Of a stretch of 64,000 nucleotides of DNA, positions 52,290 to 60,353 are shown piece after piece. How positions within the stretch are numbered: the first letter of the stretch is position 1; every line of letters starts with the position of its first letter. The stretch is from Azospirillum lipoferum (GTDB taxonomy: Bacteria; Pseudomonadota; Alphaproteobacteria; Azospirillales; Azospirillaceae), in the NCBI RefSeq assembly GCF_024170005.1, contig NZ_JALJXJ010000004.1, positions 124,001-188,000 of the forward strand, given 5' to 3'. The translations under genes were made by a program, and so were the position numbers. The notes under the pieces were generated by a model, which did no database searches, was not told the origin of the DNA, and saw only the letters and a list, made by a program, of their open reading frames with translations.

Positions 52290-53510
52290 TTACTCCGCCG
52301 CCGCCAGCGCCGCCGCGCGCTCGGCATCCTTGGCGCGGCGGGCCTTGCGCTTCAGCCACCACATCAGCGTGCCGGTGACGGCGAACAGCGGCGGCAGGAT
52401 GCCGGACAGGAAGACCGCCCATTTCCACACGGGCCCGAGCCCCTCGCCGGCATGCAGCGGGCGCTGCCACGCGATCACCGTCTCGCCCGCGCTGTAGCCA
52501 GCCGGATCACGGACCTCGGCGACCTGGGCGGTCCAGGGATCGACGAACACCGTCGCACCGGGCGCACCATGCGCCTGCCCGGCCGGGACCAGGCCGATGC
52601 GGTAGGCCTGATCCGGCCGCGCCGGCAGCGAGACGGAGCGCAGGGCGGCCTCCGGCATTGCCGCGCGCGCCAGGCCGACCGACCGGTCGACGTCGATGGG
52701 GACAGCCCCCTTCACCGGCTGCACCGTCACCGCGGCGCGCAGGTCGCGGGCCGGCAGGATCGACGACACGCCGGCCCCCAGCGTCTGCGGAAAAGCGAGA
52801 TAGACGCCGGAAAAGCTGACGATCAGGAAGACCAGCAGCGACCAGATGCCGACCGCACCATGCAGCTCGCGGTGCAGGCGGATGCCGCGGGCGCCGGCCT
52901 TGACGGTGAAGGCAGCCTTCCAGCGACCCGGCCGCGGCCACCACAGGACAAGGCCGCTGACGCCCAGCACCAGCATCGCCACACCCAGCCAGCCGACGAC
53001 CTCCCGTCCGCTGCGGTCGCGGATCAGCAGGTTGCCGTGCAGCAGATGGACCGTCCTTAGGAAGCCGCCGGACGCCTGCGCCGGATCGGCACCGCCCACC
53101 AGCACCAGCGACACCGGGTCGATGGTCAGCATGCCTACCAACCCCGGCTGCGGCCCCTGTTGCGGCCCCTGCGGCCGTTCCCCTCCCCGCTCACGCGCCG
53201 CGACGAGACGAACCGTCGCGGGACGGCCCGGCTCTTCCGGCAGGACCAGAAAGCCCGGCTGGGTTCCCGCCGGTGCTGCGGCGCGGGCGGCGGCCAGGAT
53301 TGCGGAGACCGGCTGCATCGGCCCGTCGGCCAACGCCTTGGCCGGTGCGTCACCGATCAAGCCGCGCAGTTCCTCGTCCACCACCAGGATCGACCCGGTG
53401 ATGCCAAGGACGACCAGGGGAAGGCAAAGGATCAGCCCGACCCACAGATGGATGGTCTGAAGCGTGCGGTACCACGGGTGCTGGCTGCGCGGCTTGCTGG
53501 CGGTGGCCAT
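52290..53510 (-). CDS. PepSY-associated TM-helix protein (siderophore/iron reductase-like)
   Basis: A 406-residue inner-membrane protein with four helices. Typical PepSY_TM features: LQTIHLWVGLILCLPLVVLGITGSILVVDEELRG, LRTVHLLHGNLLI, GARGIRLHRELHGAVGIWSLLVFLIVSFSGVYLAFP and a C-terminal WWLKRKARRAK. Conserved His in the helices may bind haem, as in ferric-siderophore reductases. It follows tonB by 42 bases in the exbB-exbD-tonB operon with a Fur-like box upstream, fitting a role in siderophore iron release. Confidence 0.87.
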   Translation of the reverse strand: MATASKPRSQHPWYRTLQTIHLWVGLILCLPLVVLGITGSILVVDEELRGLIGDAPAKALADGPMQPVSAILAAARAAAPAGTQPGFLVLPEEPGRPATVRLVAARERGGERPQGPQQGPQPGLVGMLTIDPVSLVLVGGADPAQASGGFLRTVHLLHGNLLIRDRSGREVVGWLGVAMLVLGVSGLVLWWPRPGRWKAAFTVKAGARGIRLHRELHGAVGIWSLLVFLIVSFSGVYLAFPQTLGAGVSSILPARDLRAAVTVQPVKGAVPIDVDRSVGLARAAMPEAALRSVSLPARPDQAYRIGLVPAGQAHGAPGATVFVDPWTAQVAEVRDPAGYSAGETVIAWQRPLHAGEGLGPVWKWAVFLSGILPPLFAVTGTLMWWLKRKARRAKDAERAAALAAAE

Positions 53511-53552
53511 GGGACGGGCTCTGACGGGACAGGCGGTTGGACGGGCCGCGGA

Positions 53553-54428
53553 TCAGCGGATGAAGAACTGGACCGGAACCACCAGCTCGATGCGGTCCTT
53601 CGCCATCTCCTCCGGTGGGGCCGGCAGGGGAGAGGCGCGGCGGACCATCTCCACCGTCTCCTCGTCCAGCGCACTGACGCCGGAACTGCGGTCGAGCTGG
53701 ACCGACAGGACATTCCCTTCTCGGTCGATGACGAAGCGGACCTGGGCGACGCCCTCCTGCCGGCGGGCCTGGGCGGCGCGCGGATAGCGCTTATGCCGTT
53801 CCAAATGGCTCAGCAGCCGGCCCTGCCAGGTCGGCACCGCCCGGCTGGGTGCCGCCGACGGCGCCGGGGCCGCCGGAGCAGGAGCGGGTGTGGGAGCGGG
53901 CGGAGCCGCCACCGGGGCCTGCTGCACCGGCTGGGTCACCGGGCGCGGCGGCCTTGGCTTTTCCGGTTGGGGCTTCTCCGGCTTCGGCTTCGGCGCTTCC
54001 TTCTTCACCTCGGGCTTCGGCTTCGGCGGTTCGGGCGGCGGTTTGGGCAGCACGACTTCCGGCTCGACCACGGGGGGCGGCTCCGGCGGCGGGGGCGGTT
54101 CCTCGATCACCGGTTCGGGTTCGGGTGGCGGCGGTTCGATCACCGGCTCCGGCATCGGTTCCGGCAAGGGGATGTCGATTGGGATGTCGATGGCCGGCGG
54201 CGGCTCCGGCGGGGTGACCGGCAGCGGGGCGAGTTCCAGCAGGACGGCAGGCGGCTCGACCTCCGACGGGGTGACCGGCACATGCCAGGCGACCATCGCG
54301 ACACCGGCCGCAGCATGGACGCCCAGCGCCAGCATCAGGCTGCCGCCCCAGCGGAAGGCACCCCGCGCCGGCCGTTCGCCGTCCCCGGCGGACCAGTCCA
54401 CGGCGCCATGGTCGAAGGCGGCGCTCAT
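53553..54428 (-). CDS. tonB: Energy transducer TonB
   Basis: A 291-residue envelope-spanning protein that couples the ExbB-ExbD proton motor to outer-membrane receptors. N-terminal helix (LMLALGVHAAAGVAMVAWHV), a Pro/Glu/Lys-rich periplasmic spacer (about 60-190, PEPPPPEPEPVIEEPPPPPEP runs), and a C-terminal TonB domain (about 215-291, LLSHLERHKRYPRAAQARRQEGVAQVRFVIDREG). ATG overlaps the exbD stop as ATGA. Probably iron-repressed with the operon. Confidence 0.94.
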   Translation of the reverse strand: MSAAFDHGAVDWSAGDGERPARGAFRWGGSLMLALGVHAAAGVAMVAWHVPVTPSEVEPPAVLLELAPLPVTPPEPPPAIDIPIDIPLPEPMPEPVIEPPPPEPEPVIEEPPPPPEPPPVVEPEVVLPKPPPEPPKPKPEVKKEAPKPKPEKPQPEKPRPPRPVTQPVQQAPVAAPPAPTPAPAPAAPAPSAAPSRAVPTWQGRLLSHLERHKRYPRAAQARRQEGVAQVRFVIDREGNVLSVQLDRSSGVSALDEETVEMVRRASPLPAPPEEMAKDRIELVVPVQFFIR

Positions 54429-54853
54429 GGGGCGGGCGCCGCTTCCAGCCCGACGAGGCCGATCTTCAGGTAGCCGGCGGCGCGCAGGCTGTTCATCACC
54501 TCGGTCAGGGCGCCGTAATCGACGGTCTTGTCGGCACGCAGGAAGACCCTCTGGGTCTTGTCGCCATGGGTGGCGGCGTCCAGTGCCGCCCCCAGCGCCT
54601 CCTTGGTCGTCGCGGTCTCGCCCAGCGACAGCGTCTTGTCGGCCTGGATGGTCAGGAACAGCGGCTTGTCCGGCCGCGGCGTCGGCGTCGCGGTGGAGGC
54701 CGGCAGATCGACCGGAACGTCCACCGTCGCCAGCGGAGCCGCGACCATGAAGATGATCAGCAGGACGAGGACGACGTCGATGAAGGGCGTGACGTTGATC
54801 TCATGGGTTTCGGTCAGATCGTCGTCGTTGCCGGAGCCGAGGCGCGCACCCAT
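54425..54853 (-). CDS. exbD: TonB-system biopolymer transport protein ExbD
   Basis: A 142-residue ExbD/TolR-type protein with one N-terminal membrane helix and the essential Asp in [22 protein letters not shown], then a periplasmic domain ending in [11 protein letters not shown] 54853 starts 6 bases after the exbB stop. The longer frame upstream reads through exbB in another frame and is a shadow. Confidence 0.94.
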   Translation of the reverse strand: MGARLGSGNDDDLTETHEINVTPFIDVVLVLLIIFMVAAPLATVDVPVDLPASTATPTPRPDKPLFLTIQADKTLSLGETATTKEALGAALDAATHGDKTQRVFLRADKTVDYGALTEVMNSLRAAGYLKIGLVGLEAAPAP

Positions 54854-54858
54854 CGCCG

Positions 54859-55800
54859 TTACTCCGCCGCGCGGGAATTGCCGTGCCCCTGAACGCCATG
54901 GGCCGGAGCATGCGCCGGAACCGCATGGGCACGCGGCAACGCATGGCGGTCGATATCGCGGCTCAGCAGGCGCAGCACGGCGGCCGAGGCGTCGGTCAGC
55001 TGGGCCTTGTGCCCGCCGATGGCGCGGCTGCAGGCGTTGTAGACCACCACCGCCGGAATGGCGGCGACGAGGCCGATGGCGGTCGCCAGCAGCGCCTCGG
55101 CGATGCCCGGCGCCACCACGGCGAGGTTGGTGGTCTGCGCCTTGGAGATGCCGATGAAGCTGGTCATGATGCCCCACACCGTGCCGAACAGGCCGATGAA
55201 GGGGCCGGTCGAGCCGATGGTGGCGAGGATGCCGGTGCCGCGCGCCATGCGCCGGCCGGCCGCCGCCTCGATCCGCTCCAGCCGCGAGGCGGCGCGGTCC
55301 ATCAGCCCGTCGCGCGACGGCGCATCGGCCGACAGGTGGGTCTCCGCCAGCACCGCACGGACCAGCACCGCTGCGGTGCCCTGGCTGAAGCCGACCCGCT
55401 CCGCCGCCTGCGACAGCGACCGCGACTCCTCAAGCATCGCCAGCGCCGAGCGTGCCTTGCGCTTGGCCGACGACAGCTCCACCGTCTTGGCGATGGCGAT
55501 GGTCCAGGTGATGACCGAGGCGAGCGCCAGACCGACCATCACCGCCTGCACCACTGGGCTGGCCGTCACGAACATGCCCCAGGGCGACAGGTCGTGCGGC
55601 AGTGAAGCGAGCGCCGCCGCAGCGTCCGGCACACCCTGCGCTACACCCTGCGCCGCCCCTTGCGCCACACCCGGCCCTGCCGCCGGCACGGCGGCGGCCG
55701 GCGCGGCAGCCTCCTGTGCCTGGGCGGCGCCGGCCATCAGCGCCCCGGTGCCGGCGAACATGGCGGCCAGGACAGGACGGTGGCGAAACGATGTCGGCAT
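54859..55800 (-). CDS. exbB: TonB-system biopolymer transport protein ExbB
   Basis: A 313-residue ExbB/MotA/TolQ-type protein. A predicted signal or first helix ([19 protein letters not shown]) and an Ala/Gly/Val/Gln-rich repeat ([15 protein letters not shown]) come first, then membrane segments near 80-105, 190-215 and 235-265: [69 protein letters not shown] 55800 is preferred over the open frame starting at 55956, which crosses the Fur-like site. First gene of exbB-exbD-tonB-PepSY. Confidence 0.93.
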   Translation of the reverse strand: MPTSFRHRPVLAAMFAGTGALMAGAAQAQEAAAPAAAVPAAGPGVAQGAAQGVAQGVPDAAAALASLPHDLSPWGMFVTASPVVQAVMVGLALASVITWTIAIAKTVELSSAKRKARSALAMLEESRSLSQAAERVGFSQGTAAVLVRAVLAETHLSADAPSRDGLMDRAASRLERIEAAAGRRMARGTGILATIGSTGPFIGLFGTVWGIMTSFIGISKAQTTNLAVVAPGIAEALLATAIGLVAAIPAVVVYNACSRAIGGHKAQLTDASAAVLRLLSRDIDRHALPRAHAVPAHAPAHGVQGHGNSRAAE

Positions 55801-55903
55801 GGCGGTCCAACTCCCCCTCGGCGCGTGCCCGGCACGCGCGATGCAAAAACCCGATGGCACTCCGGAGCGATGGCCCGGAGCAGATACCCCACCGCGGTTA
55901 TAA

Positions 55904-55924
55904 TGCGAGTGAGTCGCACTCGCA
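55904..55924. promoter_or_regulatory. Fur-type operator upstream of exbB
   Basis: A perfect 8-5-8 palindrome TGCGAGTG-AGTCG-CACTCGCA, matching the TGCGAATGAGTC-CTCATTCGCA style of iron boxes in proteobacteria. TATAAC (minus strand, near 55902-55897) lies at its edge, so bound repressor would block the exbB promoter. Expected iron-dependent repression of exbB-exbD-tonB-PepSY. Confidence 0.75.
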
Positions 55925-56046
55925 CTGAAAATCGACTGCGCCCAATGGCGAGTCATTCTTTTTTTGTGGGAATTCGGCGCCGCTCGGCCGCGATTTTATT
56001 GGCCCGACGAACTGTAGCGGACACACGGACGGCAACGGCGACCAAG

Positions 56047-56063
56047 TGCGAATAAGTCTCAAT
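56047..56063. promoter_or_regulatory. Second Fur-like site upstream of the 56168 gene
   Basis: TGCGAATAAGTCTCAAT (56047-56063) resembles the left arm and centre of the exbB operator and typical iron boxes (TGCGAATnAnTCTCATT). It is 105 bases upstream of the small divergent gene and about 125 bases from the other site. Confidence 0.55.
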
Positions 56064-56167
56064 ACTATCAATTTGTCCAGTTGTCGCGAAGAATCTCGCC
56101 ACTGCGCAACCTTCCAGCGCTTCCACCGGTTGAACCGACCGACACGACGACGCCAAGGAGAAGGCCG

Positions 56168-56422
56168 ATGACCCAGCTTTCGGTGGTGGAGGAAAAGGGC
56201 AGCTTCCGGCTGGTGGCCTGCGACGGCCGCTTCGCAGTGGTGGAGATCCGGGCCGGACAGGTGTTCGGCATGCCGGACGACGCAGATGGCGGCCGGGACG
56301 GTGCGGCGGACACCCCCGACGGCATCGCGTCGGTCGCCCGCTGGACAGGCGAGGAGGAGGCCCGCGCCCTGATGCGCGACCTGTCCGAGCGTGGCGACCA
56401 ACTGGCCCGCCGCATCTGGTGA
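56168..56422 (+). CDS. Hypothetical protein next to the TonB operon
   Basis: An 84-residue protein starting MTQLSVVEEKGSFRLVACDGRFAVVEIRAGQVFGMP with an AAGGAG ribosome-binding site; the frame upstream of it is unsupported. A beta-rich first half and an acidic, Gly/Asp-rich loop precede a C-terminal helix (GEEEARALMRDLSERGDQLARRI). No known domain. A Fur-like sequence lies in front, so it may be part of the iron response; it shares a divergent promoter region with exbB. Confidence 0.7.
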   Translation: MTQLSVVEEKGSFRLVACDGRFAVVEIRAGQVFGMPDDADGGRDGAADTPDGIASVARWTGEEEARALMRDLSERGDQLARRIW

Positions 56423-56432
56423 TAGCATCTTG

Positions 56433-56461
56433 TGATCCGGCAAAAGCCTGACGGCGTATCG
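56433..56461 (+). promoter_or_regulatory. RpoE(ECF)-type promoter of the SDR-NTF2 genes
   Basis: TGATCC (56433-56438), 18 bases, TATCG (56457-56461). The TGATCC -35 matches that of Rhodobacter RpoE promoters, and the same element with the same spacing occurs twice more in this locus (61856-61828 minus and 61915-61943 plus). Predicted start near 56468, 23 bases before the ATG. Confidence 0.75.
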
Positions 56462-56490
56462 TCCAGGGTTGACCGTGCGGGGCGCGCGCC

Positions 56491-57282
56491 ATGGATGGTA
56501 CGGACGGTGGGATGGGAAATGATCCGGACGGCAAGGTCCGCGGCGTCACCTGGATCACCGGGGCCGGCAGCGGCATCGGCCGGGCGCTGGCGATCCATCT
56601 CGCCACGGCCGGGGCATCGGTCGCACTCTCCGCCCGCACCGTCGAGGATCTGACGGCCGCCGTTCAGATGCTGCCCGACCGCATGCGGATGTTCCCGCTG
56701 GACGTGACAGACCGCAAGGCGACCGCCGCCACCGTCGCCGCCATCGAAAACCGGCTGGGACCGATCGACCGGGCGGTGCTGAACGCCGGCACCCATATCC
56801 CGATGTCGCTGGAGGACTTCTCCGCCGACACCGCCCGCCGGCTGCTGGAGGTCAACTATATGGGCGTCGTCCATGGGCTGGAGGCACTGCTGCCGCGGAT
56901 GCGGGCGCGGGGGCGCGGACAGGTGGCGGTGGTGGCCTCGGTCGCCGGATACCGCGGCCTGCCGACCGCGGCGGCCTATGGCCCGACCAAGGCGGCGCTG
57001 ATCAACCTGTGCGAAGCGCTGAAACCCGACTGCGACCGCGCTGGGATCAAGCTTCAGCTGGTCTGCCCCGGCTTCGTCGACACACCGCTGACCGCGCGCA
57101 ACCGCTTTTCCATGCCGGACCTGATGTCGGTGGAGGACGCGGCCTGCGAACTGGCTGCCGGGCTGGACGCCGATGGGTTCGAGATCACCTTCCCCCGGCG
57201 CTTTGTCCGCAAGCTGAAGCTGGCGCGTTGCCTGCCCTATCGGCTTTACTTCCCCCTGGTGCGCAAGGCGACGGGAGCATGA
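56491..57282 (+). CDS. Short-chain dehydrogenase/reductase
   Basis: A 263-residue SDR with the nucleotide-binding motif TGAGSGIGRALA, NAGTH (after LDVTDRKA), the catalytic region SVAGYRGLPTAAAYGPTKAAL (Ser-Tyr-x3-Lys: AAYGPTKA) and the PGFVDTPLT stretch. The C-terminus, FVRKLKLARCLPYRLYFPLVRK, is basic and hydrophobic, suggesting membrane contact and a lipid or quinone substrate. ATG 56491 or 56512. Followed by the NTF2-like gene with ATGA overlap. Homologous SDRs occur in RpoE-ChrR loci. Confidence 0.88.
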   Translation: MDGTDGGMGNDPDGKVRGVTWITGAGSGIGRALAIHLATAGASVALSARTVEDLTAAVQMLPDRMRMFPLDVTDRKATAATVAAIENRLGPIDRAVLNAGTHIPMSLEDFSADTARRLLEVNYMGVVHGLEALLPRMRARGRGQVAVVASVAGYRGLPTAAAYGPTKAALINLCEALKPDCDRAGIKLQLVCPGFVDTPLTARNRFSMPDLMSVEDAACELAAGLDADGFEITFPRRFVRKLKLARCLPYRLYFPLVRKATGA

Positions 57283-57725
57283 CGGACGATCCGCGGACTG
57301 CCGGGCTGGAGGCCTGGGCCGAGTTTTTCGAGACGCTCAGCCACGACAATCTGGACCGGCTGCCGGCGCTGACGGTGCCGGAGGTGCGCTTCCGCGACCC
57401 CTTCAACGACGCCCGCGGTCGAGACGCGGTGCGTGCGGTGCTGGTCCACACGCTGAACGGCTGCCGCGACCTGCGCTTCACCGTCACCCACCGGCTGTCC
57501 GCCGCCGATCTGACGATCCTGCGCTGGCGGTTCGAAGCGACGGTGACCGGCATCGGCCGCCTGGACGTGATCGGTACCAGCGAGGTGCGGCAGGCCGCCG
57601 ACGGCCGGGTGGCCGAACACATCGACCATTGGGATTCCGGCGAGCATGTCTATCTGCGTCTGCCGCTGCTCGGCGCCCCTCTGCGCCTCATTCGGCAGCG
57701 GCTGGGGGCCGTTCCGCCGCGGTGA
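57279..57725 (+). CDS. NTF2-like (SnoaL-type) protein
   Basis: A 148-residue cone-fold protein: LEAWAEFFETLSHDNLDRLPALTVPEVRFRDPFNDARG and ILRWRFEATVTGIGRLDVIGTSEVR...EHIDHWDSGEHVYLRLPLLGAPLRL. Such proteins bind or convert small hydrophobic ligands, or act as partners. ATG overlaps the SDR stop, so translation is coupled. Its 3' end overlaps the end of the convergent DUF3833 gene by 38 bases. Confidence 0.84.
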   Translation: MTDDPRTAGLEAWAEFFETLSHDNLDRLPALTVPEVRFRDPFNDARGRDAVRAVLVHTLNGCRDLRFTVTHRLSAADLTILRWRFEATVTGIGRLDVIGTSEVRQAADGRVAEHIDHWDSGEHVYLRLPLLGAPLRLIRQRLGAVPPR

Positions 57726-58215
57726 CGGCATCCGGCCGTGCCAGCCGGCCTTCGGGCAGGAAGAACAGACTGACCGTGCCGATCCACAGACCCCAGCGAT
57801 AGACATTGGCCCGGTTGATAAGCGCATCGCCGGGTTGCAGCCACATCCAGTCGTCGAAGCGCACGCGCCAGCGGTCGCCGCCGACCTTCAGCACCATCTC
57901 ATAGGTCCAGTTCAGCGCATTGCCCACCGCCCGGCCGGACGCCGTGCCGATCACGTCGTCGGCCCGCCCCTCATAAAGCCCGTCCCCGGTCCTGGCGATG
58001 CGCCAGACCCGGCGGTCGGTCTCGCCGTCGGCGTAAAGGAAGCGTTCGTCCAGCACCAGTTCCCGCCCGTCCCACTGCCCGTCGATGTCGACGGTGAAGC
58101 TGCGGCGCAAGGTACCGAAGCGGTCCTCGAATACGCCCCAGGCTTGGGTGCGCCCGACGAAATAGTCTTCGATCCGCAGTTCCGGCGTCCGGCCGGCGAA
58201 ATCCTCGATCTTCAT
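57688..58215 (-). CDS. DUF3833 family protein
   Basis: A 175-residue lipocalin-like protein, MKIEDFAGRTPELRIEDYFVGRTQAWGVFEDRFGTLRRSFTVDIDGQWDGRELVLDERFLYADGETDRRVWRI..., matching DUF3833. The central beta-pattern (WTYEMVLKVGGDRWRVRFDDWMWLQ) and a hydrophobic segment (WGLWIGTVSLFFLPE) suggest membrane association. In the known loci such proteins accompany Cfa-like methyltransferases. ATG 58215 is 16 bases after the cfa stop. Confidence 0.85.
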   Translation of the reverse strand: MKIEDFAGRTPELRIEDYFVGRTQAWGVFEDRFGTLRRSFTVDIDGQWDGRELVLDERFLYADGETDRRVWRIARTGDGLYEGRADDVIGTASGRAVGNALNWTYEMVLKVGGDRWRVRFDDWMWLQPGDALINRANVYRWGLWIGTVSLFFLPEGRLARPDAVTAAERPPAAAE

Positions 58216-58231
58216 CTCAGGCGCCCTCCGC

Positions 58232-59467
58232 TCACGGCTTGCGGAAGCGCCAGAGCCCGACATCGATGGTCCCGGCGCGGAACCCGGCCTCGCAATAGGC
58301 GAGGTAATAGTCCCACAGCCGGCGGAACCGCTCGTCGAAGCCCAGCGCCGCCACCTGCGGCCCGGCCTCCAGGAAGCGCCGCCGCCACTCCGCGCAGGTG
58401 CGGGCATAGGAGGCGCCGAAACTCTCGGCATGATCGACCACCAGCCCGGCCCGCTCCGCTTCGCCACGCAGGGCCGACGGGCAGGGCAGCAGGCCGCCGG
58501 GAAAGATGTGGCGCTGGATGAAGTCGCAGTTGCGGCGGTAAGCCGGGAAGCGGGCGTCGTCGATGGTGATCGCCTGCACCACCGCCGCCCCGCCGGGCAG
58601 CAGCCGGTCGCGCAGGGTGGCGAAGTAATGCGGCCAATGCTCCTCCCCCACCGCCTCAATCATCTCGATGGAGACGATGCGGTCGAAACTGCCGCCAACA
58701 TCGCGGTAGTCCATCAGCCGCAGATCGACCTGCCCGGCCAGTCCCGCTCCGTCCACACGGTCGCGGGCGAAGGCCAGTTGCTCGGCCGACAGGGTCAGCC
58801 CGACAACCGAGGCGCCGCGGCGGCCGGCCAGATGCTCCGCCATGCCGCCCCAGCCGCAGCCGATCTCCAGCACCCTGTCGCCGGGACGGAGGTCCAGCAG
58901 TTCGGCGGCGCGGGCGATCTTGGCCTCCTGGGCGTCCTCCAGGCTCTGATCCTCCCGCTCGTACAGCGCCGAGGAATAGGTCATGCCGGGGTCGAGCCAC
59001 AGCCGGTAGAAGTCGTTGCCCAGGTCGTAATGGAAGGCGATGTTGCGGCGGCTGCCACGGCGGGAATTGGCGCGGCTGCGGTGGAACAGCCGGTTGACCA
59101 ACCCGGCCAGCAGACTGCCGTCAAGACCGCTGCCCAACTCCGCCTCGTTGCGGATCGCCAGCTCGATCAGCGCCGGCAGGTCGCCGCTGCGCCACAGCCC
59201 GTCGCCATAGGCTTCCGCCATGCCGATGCCGCCACCCAGCAGCAGCCGGCGTGCCGCGCCATCGTCGAGCAGAGTCAGGTCGGCGCACGGACCTTGCGCC
59301 GGATCGCCGACGCCCATGGTCCGGCCGTCGGGCAGGCGCAGGGTCAGCTCGCCCCGGCGGATGCGGCCGACCATCCTCACCAGGGCTGCGGTCCACAGGT
59401 CGCGTCCGGTCACAAGCCGCAGCCACCGGGGCTGACGTCGAAGCGCGCTTGCAGCGATGTCGGTCAT
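58232..59467 (-). CDS. cfa: Cyclopropane-fatty-acyl-phospholipid synthase-like methyltransferase
   Basis: A 411-residue SAM-dependent methyltransferase acting on unsaturated acyl chains of phospholipids. N-terminal lipid-binding region (LRLPDGRTMGVGDPAQGP), NIAFHYDLGNDFYRLWLDPGMTYSSALYERED, SAM motif VLEIGCGWGGMAEHLA, VSIEMIEAVGEEHWPHYF and QRHIFPGGLLP are all family hallmarks. In Rhodobacter the RpoE-ChrR regulon includes cfaA and related enzymes making methylated/furan fatty acids. Here the ECF-type promoter at 61828-61856 would drive it with the FAD oxidoreductase and DUF1365. Confidence 0.92.
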   Translation of the reverse strand: MTDIAASALRRQPRWLRLVTGRDLWTAALVRMVGRIRRGELTLRLPDGRTMGVGDPAQGPCADLTLLDDGAARRLLLGGGIGMAEAYGDGLWRSGDLPALIELAIRNEAELGSGLDGSLLAGLVNRLFHRSRANSRRGSRRNIAFHYDLGNDFYRLWLDPGMTYSSALYEREDQSLEDAQEAKIARAAELLDLRPGDRVLEIGCGWGGMAEHLAGRRGASVVGLTLSAEQLAFARDRVDGAGLAGQVDLRLMDYRDVGGSFDRIVSIEMIEAVGEEHWPHYFATLRDRLLPGGAAVVQAITIDDARFPAYRRNCDFIQRHIFPGGLLPCPSALRGEAERAGLVVDHAESFGASYARTCAEWRRRFLEAGPQVAALGFDERFRRLWDYYLAYCEAGFRAGTIDVGLWRFRKP

Positions 59468-59492
59468 GGGCGGAAAGCCTTCTCGGAAACGG

Positions 59493-60353
59493 TCAGGAAC
59501 GGGTGGGGGCGATGTTCGTTAGGTCAGCGCCCCGTACCACAGTCACGGGATGGACAGGGGCCGGCGGGCGCGGGCGTATCGCCAGCCCCTTGCGCCACAG
59601 ATGCAGCGCCTCCCAATGGATGCCGGCGACCACCTTGGCGGTCATCAGCGGGTGGCGGGCCCAGGCGCGCAGGATGGCGCCGTCGCTCAGTTCCACCCGC
59701 TCGGCGGTCAGCGAGGCGTGCAGCACCGGCCCCTCGGCATCGGTCTGGCGGATGGAGATCGCCAGCCGCTCCCCCGCCTGACCGCCGGGCGGGCGGATGC
59801 GGAAGTGATAGGCTGTCTCCATGTCCATGAAGGGCGAGACGTAGAAGCGCTTGTCGCAGTGCTGGCGCACCAGCCCGTCCGGCCCCGCTGCCGCCGGGAT
59901 CAGATAGGCGTGACGCTGGCCGAAGGTGTTGGACACCTCATGGATGATGGCGGCGAGCGTCCCGTCCCGCCGGTGGCAGAACCAGACGCAGAGCGGGTTG
60001 AAGACGAAGCCCAGCACCCGCGGGAAGCACAGCAGCCGCACCGGCCCGCCGCCTTCGATGCCGGCAGCGGCAAGCTGGCCTTCGGCCCAGCCCTTGAGGT
60101 CTCTTATCTCCCTTTCCCTGGGGGGGAGAGGGGATTCACCACCCAGCGGTCCGAAATCGCGGTCGTGAAAACCGATCAGCCCGAAGTGATTGTGTGCGAA
60201 CAGCCGCAGCTCGCGGTCCAGCCGGGGAAGCTCGTCCAGATCGGCCAGCAGGCTGAACACCCGGTAGGACAGCCGGTGCCGCACCGGTTTCACCCGGTGG
60301 TGCATCACGCTGCCGACATAGAGGCCGGAGGCAAAACGCGGCACCTCCATCAC
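59493..60353 (-). CDS. DUF1365 family protein
   Basis: A 286-residue protein with family sequence LYVGSVMHHRVKPVRHRLSYRVFSLLADLDELPRL, PRVLGFVFNPLCVWFCHRRDGTLAAIIHEVSNTFGQRH and CDKRFYVSPFMDMETAYHFRI. It always accompanies Cfa-like enzymes and FAD oxidoreductases. An unusual insert of about 14 residues (GGESPLPPREREI) between HDRDFGP and RDLKGWAEG uses rare AGG, ATA and AGA codons and coincides with an imperfect palindrome (60106-60135). ATG overlaps the FAD oxidoreductase stop (ATGA). Confidence 0.88.
   Translation of the reverse strand: MMEVPRFASGLYVGSVMHHRVKPVRHRLSYRVFSLLADLDELPRLDRELRLFAHNHFGLIGFHDRDFGPLGGESPLPPREREIRDLKGWAEGQLAAAGIEGGGPVRLLCFPRVLGFVFNPLCVWFCHRRDGTLAAIIHEVSNTFGQRHAYLIPAAAGPDGLVRQHCDKRFYVSPFMDMETAYHFRIRPPGGQAGERLAISIRQTDAEGPVLHASLTAERVELSDGAILRAWARHPLMTAKVVAGIHWEALHLWRKGLAIRPRPPAPVHPVTVVRGADLTNIAPTRS
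60106..60135. repeat. Palindromic insert inside DUF1365 coding sequence
   Basis: ATCTCCCTTTCCC (60106-60118) and GGGGAGAGGGGAT (60123-60135) form an imperfect inverted repeat in the coding region. A related sequence, ATATCTCCCTCTCCCC, lies at 63342-63357, supporting a dispersed repeat family. Confidence 0.6.

Noticed and set aside
53890..54750. Gly/Ser-rich plus-strand ORF opposite tonB
   Set aside because: Reverse complement of the Pro/Glu-rich tonB linker, not a gene.
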